A DNA stretch of 64,000 nucleotides, taken from positions 4,090 through 68,089 of the forward strand of contig JBNARO010000007.1 of NCBI GenBank assembly GCA_049718665.1, given 5' to 3'. The stretch is from NZ13-RE01 sp049718665 (GTDB taxonomy: Bacteria; Dictyoglomota; Dictyoglomia; Dictyoglomales; Dictyoglomaceae). Shown here piece by piece: positions 1 to 9,387 of the stretch; the stretch's first letter is position 1, and every line of letters starts with the position of its first letter. The translations under genes and the position numbers were made by a program. The notes under the pieces are model-generated. The model ran no database searches. It was not told where the DNA came from and saw only the letters and a list, made by a program, of their open reading frames with translations.

Positions 1-1142
1 TGAAATCAAAAGTAGCAGTTTTAGAATGTGATTATGATAAAGATTTAATAAGAGCAAATCTTCTAAAAGCTTTTGATTTTATAGGGACGCCTGATTTTTA
101 TAAAAAGAAGGTTCTTATAAAGCCAAATCTTCTTATGGCAATAGAACCTGAAAGAGCGGTAACTACTCATCCTTTATTAATAGAAGTTATAGTAGAGATT
201 GTAAAAGAGAAAAAAGCAGAGGAAGTTTATATCGGAGATACACCAGGAAATACATTATCGAACATAGAAAATTTATATCTAAAAACAGGAATGAAAGATG
301 TTGCTGAAAAAACAGGAGCAAAACTTGTTAATTTTTTAAAGGAAGGAATAGTTAATATCCCTAATAATGGTGGAATTATTAGTTCCTTTCCAGTATCTAA
401 AATTATAGAAAAAATTGATTATATAATAAATGTTCCTAAGTTAAAAACTCATAGCTTTACTCTTATGACCTGTGCTATAAAAAACATCTTTGGGCTTATT
501 CCAGGTTTTAATAAATCTCGAATGCATGCTATAGCTCCAAAACCAAAAGATTTTTCAAGGCTTTTAGTAGAACTTTTTGAGAAAATAAAGCCCAATCTTA
601 ATATTGTAGACGCTATAATAGGAATGGAAGGAGAAGGTCCCTCTGCAGGAGTCCCAAGAAGATTCGGGAAGATAATTGTAGGATATGATGCGGTTGCTGT
701 GGATACTATTGCAAGTTTGATACTTGGATATAAGCCTGTGGAGATTTATACTACGGTTATAGCCTATAAAAAGGGATTAGGTGAAATGGACTTGAGTAAA
801 ATTGAAATATTAGGAGCTAAAATTGAGGATTTATATAATGCAGATGTTAAAAAATTAATAAGGTTACATGATCTTACTAATAGAATCCCAAATTTTTTAG
901 CTAATTTCATCCTACCAATTTTCTCAAGGTATGTAAAATTGTATCCTGTTATCGTGAGTGAAAAATGTATAAAATGTAAAATTTGTTCAAATAGTTGTCC
1001 TCAAAAAGCTATTGACCTTATAGATAGTATTATGAAGATAGATTATAAAAAATGTATATCCTGTTTTTGTTGCCATGAATTATGCTCCCAAAGAGCTATA
1101 AGAATTGAAAAAAGCTTTATAGCGAAAAAAATATGGAGGTAG
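1..1142 (+). CDS. DUF362 domain protein with C-terminal 2x[4Fe-4S] ferredoxin module (missing first base)
   Basis: The reading frame is open from base 3. Bases 1-2 are TG in the preceding codon position, so the start is almost certainly an NTG codon cut by one base; the protein is about 380 residues. Residues ~35-260 match the DUF362 family (KPNLL near the N-terminus, then the VPKLKTHSFTLMTCAIKN stretch). The last ~60 residues hold two cluster motifs, C-x2-C-x2-C-x3-CP and C-x2-C-x2-C-x3-C, so it probably carries two [4Fe-4S] clusters and handles electrons in the cytoplasm. The precise reaction is unknown. It runs convergently into the ABC-2 exporter operon, with a small hairpin over its stop codon. 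Confidence 0.85.
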   Translation, partial: KSKVAVLECDYDKDLIRANLLKAFDFIGTPDFYKKKVLIKPNLLMAIEPERAVTTHPLLIEVIVEIVKEKKAEEVYIGDTPGNTLSNIENLYLKTGMKDVAEKTGAKLVNFLKEGIVNIPNNGGIISSFPVSKIIEKIDYIINVPKLKTHSFTLMTCAIKNIFGLIPGFNKSRMHAIAPKPKDFSRLLVELFEKIKPNLNIVDAIIGMEGEGPSAGVPRRFGKIIVGYDAVAVDTIASLILGYKPVEIYTTVIAYKKGLGEMDLSKIEILGAKIEDLYNADVKKLIRLHDLTNRIPNFLANFILPIFSRYVKLYPVIVSEKCIKCKICSNSCPQKAIDLIDSIMKIDYKKCISCFCCHELCSQRAIRIEKSFIAKKIWR

Positions 1143-1161
1143 GATAGCTTAGTGCTATTCT
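1141..1161 (+). terminator. Hairpin terminator of DUF362 gene
   Basis: AGGATAGC (1141-1148) pairs with GCTATTCT (1154-1161), including one G-T, around a 5-nt loop. It is followed by TTATCTTTC. It overlaps the stop codon of the DUF362 gene. The stem is short, so the call is moderate. Confidence 0.4.
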
Positions 1162-2223
1162 TTATCTTTCAATCTCTAATAATCTTCTTCCAAAGATTAG
1201 AAGGAGAATTATAAAAGAAATTAGCATTATGATTGATAAATTAATAATGAATTGAGGTGAGCCCTCTTCTACTCCTACTGAAATTCTTAGTGATTGAGCT
1301 ATGTAAGTTAGAGGCAGAATTTTAGAAAAATCTTTTAAATATTTTGGAAGAAAATCTAAAGGAAAATATATTCCAGAAAAAAACATCATTATGTTTAAAA
1401 ATAAAACTCCTACATTATTTGCTGTTTGAGGTTCTTTAAAAATTTCTGCTAAAAATATTCCAAGAGCCATCATTCCTAAAATGGAAGAAGAGGAAGAAAG
1501 AAAGAATAATGCCCAGTTCATGACAAAACTTATTCTAAAAACTATTTTTGAAAGGAAGAAAACAAATATTGCAGAGCAAAAAGTAGCAAGAAAATTTCCT
1601 AATGCTATTCCAAGAATAAAAGTGAAGGGATTTACAGGTGTAACTGCAAACCTTTTTAATACTTTTTCCTTTTTGTAATATCCAAAAAGAGTTATCATAG
1701 AAAATAAACCACCCATAGCAATGGATATACTAACTACTCCTGGAATAGTATATCCCAATCGAGAGACCCTTGCTCTTCCTGGATCAATTGCTTCTTCCTC
1801 AATATTTATGAGTTTTTTTGCTCTTACTTCCCTTTTTGAGTAATAAGAAGAAATAGTTTCTCCAATAGTTCTTATATAGGGTTTTTGCTGGAAGCTTGTA
1901 AAGTTAATTATAATTTTAAATTTTTCACTCTTAAAAATAATCCCACCATCCACTTTTCCCTTTAAAACTAAGTCTTTCATAGTATTTATATCTTCTACTA
2001 GTTCTATTTCTACACCTGGAATTTCCTTTACAGTTTCTATCAAGATTTTATCGTTCTTTAAAAGAGCAAGTTTTGTTTTTTCTATTTCTTCAGATCCTCC
2101 ACCAAATACAAGCCCAAATATCAAAACCATAAGTATGGGGAAGATAATAGTAAAGAAAAAGTATATTTTATCTCTATAAAAGCTTTTAAATCTATACCAA
2201 AAGATATTTATAAAAGCTCTCAT
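1162..2223 (-). CDS. ABC-2 type exporter permease (second subunit)
   Basis: A 353-aa membrane protein with the ABC-2 permease plan: an N-terminal transmembrane helix (~20-42), an extracytoplasmic domain of ~120 residues, then five hydrophobic helices in the C-terminal half. A YYKKEKVLKRFAVTP stretch after the second helix is typical of the family, as is the GIYFPLDFLPKYLKDFSKILPLTY-type segment near the last helices. Its start codon overlaps the stop of the paralogous upstream permease, so the two probably form a heterodimeric channel with the ATPase at 3380-4309. The substrate cannot be told from sequence. Confidence 0.88.
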   Translation of the reverse strand: MRAFINIFWYRFKSFYRDKIYFFFTIIFPILMVLIFGLVFGGGSEEIEKTKLALLKNDKILIETVKEIPGVEIELVEDINTMKDLVLKGKVDGGIIFKSEKFKIIINFTSFQQKPYIRTIGETISSYYSKREVRAKKLINIEEEAIDPGRARVSRLGYTIPGVVSISIAMGGLFSMITLFGYYKKEKVLKRFAVTPVNPFTFILGIALGNFLATFCSAIFVFFLSKIVFRISFVMNWALFFLSSSSSILGMMALGIFLAEIFKEPQTANNVGVLFLNIMMFFSGIYFPLDFLPKYLKDFSKILPLTYIAQSLRISVGVEEGSPQFIINLSIIMLISFIILLLIFGRRLLEIER

Positions 2224-3383
2224 TAGTGTTCAACCACCTTATATTTATTTATAGCCAAACTAATGAAGACTATACTCCAGAAAATTGGAATTAAAATAGT
2301 CAAATACAAAGGATATGGGGATTCAAGAATACCAAGAATGTCTCTTATTCCACTTGTTAAATATGTAATTGGATTTATAATTACAATCCATTTTATTATC
2401 CATGGGACTTGATTTACAGGGAAATATATTCCTCCTAAAAACTGAAGAGGAAAATTTAAAAGCTGAGCAAGAACATTTGCAGAATTTGTATTCTTGGCAA
2501 TAGCAGATAAGAAGAAACCAAGAGAAGAAAGAGTTATCATAGAAAGAAGAGTATAAATGATAAAGGGTAAAGAGAAGGGATTTACAGTGCTCTTATAAAT
2601 AAATTTGCATATAATACTTAACAAGATTACTTGTATAATGAAAAGATAAAAACGAGAAAGGAAAAAGGACAAGAAAAATTCCAGAGATGATATAGGAGTT
2701 ATATAAAATCTTTTTAGAATTTTTCTTTCTCTATACCAAGTTAGTTCTTCTCCTATTCCAAAAAGACCTGTCATAAAAATAGAAAATATTACAATTCCAG
2801 GATATATAAAATCTACATATGAAAATTCTTTTTTAACTCCTACGATCGCATTTTCTACAGGATATTCCTTTATATCTCTTGTTTTCTTTATGAATTCCAG
2901 CTCTAATTTTTGGAAGATATTTCTAACAATAAGAGATACTGTTTGAGAGGAGGATCTATGCTTAGATGAATATATTTTTATCACAGGGGGAGTAAAATTT
3001 ATGCCAAAACTTTGAAGAGTAAGATTGGTGAACATAAGGCTATCAAAATCCTTAGGGACTTCAATAATAAGTTGAGTTTTTCCAGTTTTCAAATCCTCAA
3101 TTAATTTATCCTTAAAATAATCCTTATAAATCCTTAGATTGAAAACTTTATCTTCTCCTCTACTTATTTTCTGGAAGATTTCATCTATAATATCTGAAAA
3201 AGGTCCTTGTGAGTCTTTTATCAAATCTAAGTTAAAGGTTATTCTCTGAATGGAGAAAAAAGAACTGAAAACTGTAATAAGCATAATAAGCAAAATAACA
3301 GGAAAGGCTAATAGCCAAAAAATATAGGATTTTTCCCTTATTGTTGATTTAAATAAAAAATTAGCAGTTGAAAATATTCTCAT
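2223..3383 (-). CDS. ABC-2 type exporter permease (first subunit)
   Basis: A 386-aa paralogue of the downstream permease with the same topology: TM1 at ~20-45, a large extracytoplasmic domain (~50-185), then five TM helices. It contains YRERKILKRFYITPISSLEF, the counterpart of the KVLKRFAVTP stretch in its partner. It overlaps the ATPase gene upstream by 4 nt and the second permease downstream by 1 nt, consistent with translational coupling and fixed stoichiometry. Drug, lipid or peptide export are all possible. Confidence 0.88.
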   Translation of the reverse strand: MRIFSTANFLFKSTIREKSYIFWLLAFPVILLIMLITVFSSFFSIQRITFNLDLIKDSQGPFSDIIDEIFQKISRGEDKVFNLRIYKDYFKDKLIEDLKTGKTQLIIEVPKDFDSLMFTNLTLQSFGINFTPPVIKIYSSKHRSSSQTVSLIVRNIFQKLELEFIKKTRDIKEYPVENAIVGVKKEFSYVDFIYPGIVIFSIFMTGLFGIGEELTWYRERKILKRFYITPISSLEFFLSFFLSRFYLFIIQVILLSIICKFIYKSTVNPFSLPFIIYTLLSMITLSSLGFFLSAIAKNTNSANVLAQLLNFPLQFLGGIYFPVNQVPWIIKWIVIINPITYLTSGIRDILGILESPYPLYLTILIPIFWSIVFISLAINKYKVVEH

Positions 3384-4309
3384 TCTTCTCTCAATTGTCT
3401 TCCCGTTAATGTTAGAAAAACATCCTCCAGATTTGGCTGTCTTATAATTTCATTCTTAATCTGGAGGGAATTTTCTCTGGCAGTTTTTATTAATTTCTCT
3501 ATGGTTTCTAAAACATTATTAGTCTTAACTAAAAGTTTATTTTTCTTTGGATTAAAAACAAAATTTATATTTAGTTCCTTTAATGTATCCAAAAACTGAG
3601 ATTTTCCATCAACTTCTATCTCTATTATGCTTTCTCCACCAATCTCATGGATTAAGTCCTTAGGGGTTCCTTCTTTTATAATCTTTCCATGGTCCATAAT
3701 ACATACCCAGTCCGCTAAAAATTCTGCCTCTTCCATATAATGGGTGGTTAGAATTATGGTTTTCCCATTGTTCTTTAAATTTAATAAAAGATTCCAAATA
3801 TTTCTTCGAGCTTGAGGGTCCAATCCAGTAGTTGGCTCATCTAAAAATAAAAGTAAAGGATCATTTATAAGGGCTAAACCTATAACTAATCTTTGTTTTT
3901 GTCCTCCAGAAAGATTTTCTATGTAAGAATTTGCCTTGTCTTGAAGGGAGATAAATTCCAATATCTCTTCTACTTTTAATCCCTTTTTAAATAAACTTCT
4001 AAACATCTTGAGAGTCTCTTCCACTGTCAAGTGGGGTATAAGGTTTGTCTCTTGAAGAGAAACGCCAATAAATTCCTTTTGTTCTCTTCCAATTTTTGAT
4101 ACTGTCTCTCCAAAGATAGTAATTTTTCCACTATCCGGTGTTCTTAATCCCTCAATGACCTCAAGAGTTGTAGTTTTTCCTGCCCCATTAGGTCCAAGAA
4201 GGGTAAAAATAGAACCTTGCTTTATTTTAAAGCTCACATTATCTACAGCAACAACTTCTCCATAAGTCTTTTTTAAATTTTCTACCTCTACAATGAACTT
4301 GTAATTCAT
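3380..4309 (-). CDS. ABC exporter ATP-binding protein
   Basis: A 309-aa nucleotide-binding subunit that powers the two adjacent ABC-2 permeases. Visible motifs are Walker A GPNGAGKTT (~39-47), signature LSGGQKQR, Walker B LLLFLDEPTTGLDP and the H-loop TTHYMEEAE. The C-terminal ~80 residues form the accessory domain usual for the CcmA/DrrA-type exporters (COG1131). It is the first gene of the operon. Its start is divergent from the exporter gene at 4379, leaving only ~70 bp for both promoters. No clear Shine-Dalgarno precedes the ATG, so the transcript may be leaderless or nearly so. Confidence 0.92.
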   Translation of the reverse strand: MNYKFIVEVENLKKTYGEVVAVDNVSFKIKQGSIFTLLGPNGAGKTTTLEVIEGLRTPDSGKITIFGETVSKIGREQKEFIGVSLQETNLIPHLTVEETLKMFRSLFKKGLKVEEILEFISLQDKANSYIENLSGGQKQRLVIGLALINDPLLLFLDEPTTGLDPQARRNIWNLLLNLKNNGKTIILTTHYMEEAEFLADWVCIMDHGKIIKEGTPKDLIHEIGGESIIEIEVDGKSQFLDTLKELNINFVFNPKKNKLLVKTNNVLETIEKLIKTARENSLQIKNEIIRQPNLEDVFLTLTGRQLREE

Positions 4310-4339
4310 GTTCCAATAATATCATCAAAAAAATCTTCT

Positions 4340-4367
4340 TTGCAAGTGCGGAAAAATTGTATAAAAT
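4340..4367 (+). promoter_or_regulatory. Promoter of ABC exporter pair; start site next to ATG
   Basis: TTGCAA (4340-4345) and TAAAAT (4362-4367) are separated by 16 bp. Transcription should begin at about 4373-4375 and the ATG chosen for the gene is at 4379, so the mRNA would have only a few leader bases and no ribosome binding site. The TTG at 4340 that could formally extend the frame lies in the -35 box and is rejected as a start. Confidence 0.55.
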
Positions 4368-4378
4368 ACTTAAATTGT

Positions 4379-6139
4379 ATGGTTAACAAACCATTATTAA
4401 GACATATAAAAAGATTTCTATGGGAACATAGATGGGATTACTTAAAAGGAGTAATATTTCTTCTCCTTGCAGATATATTTCAACTTATCATACCAAGATT
4501 TTTAGGCTGGGGTGTAGACGGATTAAAGAAAGGGAATTTTGGAATTAAAGAAATTTCTATCTACTCTCTTTTATTAATTCTTTTTGCGGTATTAACTGCG
4601 GTTTTTAGATATTTGTGGAGAATGTCTATAATTCCCACATCACGAAAACTTGAGGCAAAGATTAGAGAAAAATATTTTTCTCATCTTCAAAAATTATCCA
4701 TAAACTACTTTAATTATCATAAAACTGGAGAATTAATGGCTTTAGCCACCAATGATCTAAATGCGGTAAGAGAGCTTTTTGGTTTTGGAGTAGTGATGTT
4801 TTTTGACTCCTTATTCTTAGGAATTTTAAGTATTATCTTTCTTATAAATATAAATTTTAATTTAACATTATATCTTTTAATTCCTCTTCCTCTTATAACC
4901 CTATCTATATTCTTTTTTGGGAAAATTACCCATCAAAGATTCAAATATGTTCAGGAGGGATTTGCTCAATTAACAGATAAGGCAGAAGAGACTATTTCGG
5001 GAATTAAGGTTGTAAAAGCATATGTACAGGAAGAAGGAGAACTGAATAATTTTCTAAAGAAAGCAAGAGATCTTTTAGAAAGAAATATAAAATTAGTCAG
5101 AGTTTGGGGATTTATGTTTCCATCCATTGAGTTTTTGGCTGGAATATGTGTTCTTATAATTTTTTATTTTGGAGGTTCTTCTGTCTTAAGAGGAGAAATA
5201 TCCTTGGGAGATTTTATAGCCTTTAACGGGTATATTGGTCTTTTAGTATGGCCTATGATGGCTTTGGGGCAAGTGGTAAACATATTTCAAAGAGGGAAAG
5301 CATCCTTAGAAAGAATAAATGAAGTCCTTGATGAAATACCTGAAATTAGAGACTGTAAGGATACCTTGTATAAAGACACGCTTGAAGGGAGAATTGTTTT
5401 TAAAAATGTTTACTTTTCTTATCCTTCTAATAAATCATGGGCTTTAGAAAACATATCTTTTGAAGTTTATCCTGGAAAATTCTTAGGAATTACAGGACCT
5501 GTGGGTTCTGGGAAGACAACTCTTGTAAGTCTTATTCCAAGATTATTTGATATAAACAAAGGCGAAATCTTGATTGATGATATTCCCATTAAAAAATTAT
5601 CTCTTAATTCTTTGAGAAAAAATATTGGTTTTGTTCCTCAAGATAGTTTTCTCTTTTCTGATACTATTGCTAACAATATAAGATTTGGGAATTTAAATAT
5701 ATCTGATGAAAAGATAAAGGAGTTAGTAAAAATTGTGGCTTTGGAAGAAGACTTAAAAGATTTTCCAAAAGGTTTAGATACTGTAGTAGGAGAAAGAGGT
5801 GTAACATTATCTGGTGGGCAAAAGCAGAGAGTTTCCTTGGCAAGAGCTTTAGCTATTGATCCTCCTATTCTTATATTAGATGATGCTTTATCTGCGGTAG
5901 ATGCTCATACTGAAAAGGAGATTCTTACAAACTTAAAGGAAATTAGAAAGAATAAAACCCTTATTGTAGTTGCTCAAAGACTTTCTGTAATTCAAGAAGC
6001 TGATGAAATCTTGGTTCTAAAAGATGGAAAGATTATTGAAAGGGGTAATCATGAAAAGTTAATGAAGCTGGGTGGGTTTTATGCAAAGCTTTATGAAGAA
6101 CAGAGATTAGAATCAGAATTGGAGAAGGGTTATGGATAA
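4379..6139 (+). CDS. ABC exporter half-transporter, degenerate-site subunit
   Basis: A 586-aa fused TM/ATPase subunit (MsbA/LmrA type, COG1132). Residues ~20-310 hold six TM helices; the ATPase follows with Walker A GPVGSGKTT (373-381), signature LSGGQKQR (from 477) and Walker B ending D501-D502. The second Asp stands where the catalytic Glu belongs, as in the degenerate subunit of heterodimeric exporters such as TM287/288. The next gene encodes the partner with a normal DE pair and overlaps it by 8 nt. I place the start at ATG 4379 because the in-frame TTG at 4340 is inside the promoter. Substrate unknown; drugs or lipids are usual for the family. Confidence 0.9.
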   Translation: MVNKPLLRHIKRFLWEHRWDYLKGVIFLLLADIFQLIIPRFLGWGVDGLKKGNFGIKEISIYSLLLILFAVLTAVFRYLWRMSIIPTSRKLEAKIREKYFSHLQKLSINYFNYHKTGELMALATNDLNAVRELFGFGVVMFFDSLFLGILSIIFLININFNLTLYLLIPLPLITLSIFFFGKITHQRFKYVQEGFAQLTDKAEETISGIKVVKAYVQEEGELNNFLKKARDLLERNIKLVRVWGFMFPSIEFLAGICVLIIFYFGGSSVLRGEISLGDFIAFNGYIGLLVWPMMALGQVVNIFQRGKASLERINEVLDEIPEIRDCKDTLYKDTLEGRIVFKNVYFSYPSNKSWALENISFEVYPGKFLGITGPVGSGKTTLVSLIPRLFDINKGEILIDDIPIKKLSLNSLRKNIGFVPQDSFLFSDTIANNIRFGNLNISDEKIKELVKIVALEEDLKDFPKGLDTVVGERGVTLSGGQKQRVSLARALAIDPPILILDDALSAVDAHTEKEILTNLKEIRKNKTLIVVAQRLSVIQEADEILVLKDGKIIERGNHEKLMKLGGFYAKLYEEQRLESELEKGYG

Positions 6140-8105
6140 TTATTTTGAGGAACAGGAAATATTAGGAAAAGCTTATGATTCTCGTTTGATGAGGAGACTT
6201 TTAAAATATGCAAAACCTCATATGAAGGGTATTATTATCGCTATAATCCTCATATTTTTAATAACTCTTTTAAAACTCTTGAATCCTTACATTATTAAAA
6301 ATGCTATTGATACAAGTATTAATCCTTTTATTACTATAAGTATTAATGGGAAAGAAGAAAGAGTTTATATCATAGATGATAATAGAAGAAGCCTAATAGG
6401 AGAGAGCGAGTGGAAAAGACTTTTAAAAAAGTATCCTATAAAAAATATTGATGGGAAATTTTATATATTAGAAAAAGATTTAGACAAAATTCCTAAAGAA
6501 GATAGAAAAATATTAAGAGCATGGGATTATAAAATATTAAAAGACTCTGCCCTTTTGTATTTCGTAGTAAGTTTATTAATTTTCTTTCTTACCTATGCCC
6601 AAGTTTATATCCTTAACCTAACCTCTCAAAAAATTATTTATGATCTGAGGAAAGACATATTCTCTCACATATTGAGGCTCCCTATGAAGTTTTTTGACAA
6701 AAATCCTGTAGGAAGATTGGTAACAAGAGTTACCAATGATACAGAGACTCTTCAAGAAATGTATAACTCAGTTATCACCAGTGTTGTTGTAGATATATTT
6801 CTAATTTTGGGATTATCTATTTTCATGTTTATATTAAATTGGAAATTAGCAACTATAATTGTCCTTTCCCTTCCTATTGTAGGATACATGAGCTTCATTT
6901 TTAGAAAATATGCAAGAGAAGCATATAGAGATTTTAGAATAAGATTAGCTCGTCTTAATGCGTATCTTGCTGAACACATAAGTGGAATAAGAATAACAGA
7001 GCTTTTTGCAAGAGAGAAAGAAAATGAAAAAGAATTTAGAGAAATAAATAATTCTCTATTAAATGCCCAATTAAGATTTATTTTTGTAAACGCTGTATTT
7101 AGACCATTGGTAAATGCCTTAGGAAGCTTTGTAACCTCTGCTCTTATCTTTTTTGGTGGAATTCAGATTATAAGAAATGAAATAACCTTTGGAATGCTCT
7201 TTCTTTTCATATCCTACTTAGATACCTTCTTTAGACCTATTCAGGATCTTGCAGAAAAATATGATATTCTTCAAAATGCTATGGCATCATCAGAAAGGAT
7301 ATTTCTTCTATTAGATGAGCCTATAACTATAAAATCTCCTGAAAAACCCATAAGGTTAAGGAAATTGAAGGGAAAAATAGAATTTAAAAATGTTTGGTTT
7401 GCTTATGATAAAGAATGGGTTTTGAAAGATATATCCTTTACTATAGAGCCAGGAGAAAAAGTTGCTTTTGTAGGGGCTACAGGTGCAGGAAAAACATCTA
7501 TAACAAATCTTATTACTCGCTTATATGATATTCAAAAGGGGGAAATTCTGATTGATGGGATAAATATAAAGGATTTAAGTTTAGAGGAATTAAGAAGTCA
7601 AATAAGTATAGTTCTTCAAGATGTTCATCTTTTTGCTACAGATATTCTTCATAATATTAGACTGAATAGAGAAGATATATCTGAAGAAAAAGTGAGAGAA
7701 TCTGCAAGATTAGTTAATGCAGAAGATTTTATTCTTAAACTTCCTCAAGGTTATAGAACACCCGTTCAAGAAAGAGGAGCAACTTTATCTGCAGGTCAGA
7801 GACAATTATTAGCTTTTGCCAGAGCCTTAGTTTTTGATCCTAAAATTTTAATATTAGATGAAGCTACAGCGAATATTGATACAGACACAGAAAGGTTAAT
7901 TCAGGATGCCTTGAAGAAGCTAATAGAAGGAAGGACCAGTATTATTATTGCTCATAGGTTATCTACAGTTCAAAATGTAGATACCATATATGTATTGCAT
8001 AAAGGAAGAATTGTAGAGAAGGGGAACCATTGGGAACTTTTAAGAAAGAAAGGGTTGTATTACCATCTTTATCAACTTCAAAATGCAAATTTTATAAAAA
8101 TGTGA
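6132..8105 (+). CDS. ABC exporter half-transporter, catalytic-site subunit with extracytoplasmic insert
   Basis: A 657-aa partner of the preceding subunit. Walker A GATGAGKTS starts at 448, the signature is LSAGQRQ, and Walker B has the canonical D576-E577. The D-loop region ANIDTDTE resembles the consensus-site subunit of TM287/288. It is longer than usual because ~75 polar residues (about 57-130) sit between the first and second TM helices, predicted outside the membrane. The partner lacks this insert. Translation is coupled to the upstream gene by an 8-nt overlap, and a hairpin covers the stop codon. Confidence 0.9.
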   Translation: MDNYFEEQEILGKAYDSRLMRRLLKYAKPHMKGIIIAIILIFLITLLKLLNPYIIKNAIDTSINPFITISINGKEERVYIIDDNRRSLIGESEWKRLLKKYPIKNIDGKFYILEKDLDKIPKEDRKILRAWDYKILKDSALLYFVVSLLIFFLTYAQVYILNLTSQKIIYDLRKDIFSHILRLPMKFFDKNPVGRLVTRVTNDTETLQEMYNSVITSVVVDIFLILGLSIFMFILNWKLATIIVLSLPIVGYMSFIFRKYAREAYRDFRIRLARLNAYLAEHISGIRITELFAREKENEKEFREINNSLLNAQLRFIFVNAVFRPLVNALGSFVTSALIFFGGIQIIRNEITFGMLFLFISYLDTFFRPIQDLAEKYDILQNAMASSERIFLLLDEPITIKSPEKPIRLRKLKGKIEFKNVWFAYDKEWVLKDISFTIEPGEKVAFVGATGAGKTSITNLITRLYDIQKGEILIDGINIKDLSLEELRSQISIVLQDVHLFATDILHNIRLNREDISEEKVRESARLVNAEDFILKLPQGYRTPVQERGATLSAGQRQLLAFARALVFDPKILILDEATANIDTDTERLIQDALKKLIEGRTSIIIAHRLSTVQNVDTIYVLHKGRIVEKGNHWELLRKKGLYYHLYQLQNANFIKM

Positions 8106-8123
8106 TTTTTAACACACATTTTT
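8096..8123 (+). terminator. Terminator of ABC exporter pair
   Basis: AAAAATGTG (8096-8104) is perfectly complementary to CACATTTTT (8115-8123) around a 10-nt loop. The right arm supplies the T-rich tail. The TGA stop of the upstream gene lies inside the left arm and loop. Confidence 0.5.
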
Positions 8124-8137
8124 ATAAGAAATTTTAG

Positions 8138-8143
8138 TATAAT
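8138..8143 (+). promoter_or_regulatory. -10 box upstream of propeller-like gene
   Basis: A perfect TATAAT stands 39 nt before the ATG at 8182. I see no good -35 hexamer; the upstream terminator hairpin occupies that position. Confidence 0.4.
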
Positions 8144-8181
8144 AATTCTTGAAGATAGCGAAGATGAGGAGAAAGGATATA

Positions 8182-9384
8182 ATGAAAAGAATATTTCTCT
8201 TAACCTTTTTCTTTTTATTTTTTTCTCTTTCTACCGCTCAAGATATTTTGGAAGTTTCTTTAGTGAAAGTAATAAAATTGGGAAATGAGTCTTTAAATTT
8301 CTTTAAACTCTTGGGAAACATTTTAGCATTTTCTCAAAAGGATATTTTGGTTTTATATAATATAAAAGATGATAAAGAAATATGTAGATTTAGAATAGGT
8401 TCATCTAAGGTTAGAGATTCTGAAGATATATTTGTTACAAACTTTCAATTTTTGGATAATGAGCGGATTTTTGCTGTGAACAATGAACCTTTTTTAGCTT
8501 TCTGTAATTTTTCTAAGAGAAGTATTACTTCTTTTTCTTATGATAAAGAGACTACTTTAACTGTTAAAACGCAAATTCTAACAGAGATGCTTGAAAAGAT
8601 CGAAGATTTAATAGTTTCTCCATTGGGGAATTATTTAGTAGAAAAGATTCATATTTATAATTATTTGATAGGCGGATTTATTTTATTAGATGATTGGTAT
8701 GAATATAATTTCTTAACTACATCAAAGAGAGAGAAACTTTTTACTATAAGTACTAAAAAAGATTATTTAGAGTTTGACTTTTCCTTTAGTAATAAAGAAC
8801 AATATCTTTTTATCTTTAATCCTATATTAAGAGATAGTAAAAAAAGTTATGCTTTAATAATAAAAGACCCAAAAACAGGAAAGGATTTAGGATATTTTTA
8901 TGAAAATGAAAGAATTGTTGGATTTGATCTATCTAAGAATGATAAATATCTTGCCTTATCCTTAGATAGAAAGGAAGAAACAAAATTAATAGACCTTAAC
9001 ACTCTAAAAGAATTTGCGACTTTCCCTTATATAGGAAATCCTATTTTTGGACCTTCTGAGAATCTTTTAGCTATAGAAGGGAATAGTGTAATTACTGTTT
9101 TTTCTCTTTCAAATAATAGAGTATTGTTTAGTATCCGTGGTTCCCATCCTGTATTTTCGTGGGACAATAAATTTTTGGCATATTCCTTAGGGGAGCACTT
9201 TCTTGCTCCTACGAAGGAAATTGTAGTTTATTCCTGGAATAGAGAAGTGAGAAAAAAGATATTTTTAGATAATGAATATTTTTTAGAAAAAATGGAGTTC
9301 ACACAAGATGGGAGATATCTTGTTATACTATTAATGGGAGGAGATGGATATAAAATTCTAATATTTCAAATAAGGGGAGGTTAA
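8182..9384 (+). CDS. Secreted beta-propeller-like protein of unknown function
   Basis: A 400-aa protein whose first ~20 residues (MKRIFLLTFFFLFFSLSTAQ) form a signal peptide ending at an A-Q junction. The rest is a run of short beta-strand-like segments with WD40/propeller-like phrases such as FDLSKNDKYLALSLDRKEE and FTQDGRYLVILL. I do not recognise a specific family. The ATG at 8182 is chosen over the upstream TTG at 8149 and ATG at 8164 because a GAGGAGAAAGG ribosome binding site sits just before it and the signal peptide then begins at residue 1. It lies 3 nt upstream of the metallo-hydrolase gene and is probably co-transcribed. Confidence 0.7.
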   Translation: MKRIFLLTFFFLFFSLSTAQDILEVSLVKVIKLGNESLNFFKLLGNILAFSQKDILVLYNIKDDKEICRFRIGSSKVRDSEDIFVTNFQFLDNERIFAVNNEPFLAFCNFSKRSITSFSYDKETTLTVKTQILTEMLEKIEDLIVSPLGNYLVEKIHIYNYLIGGFILLDDWYEYNFLTTSKREKLFTISTKKDYLEFDFSFSNKEQYLFIFNPILRDSKKSYALIIKDPKTGKDLGYFYENERIVGFDLSKNDKYLALSLDRKEETKLIDLNTLKEFATFPYIGNPIFGPSENLLAIEGNSVITVFSLSNNRVLFSIRGSHPVFSWDNKFLAYSLGEHFLAPTKEIVVYSWNREVRKKIFLDNEYFLEKMEFTQDGRYLVILLMGGDGYKILIFQIRGG

Positions 9385-9387
9385 AAA

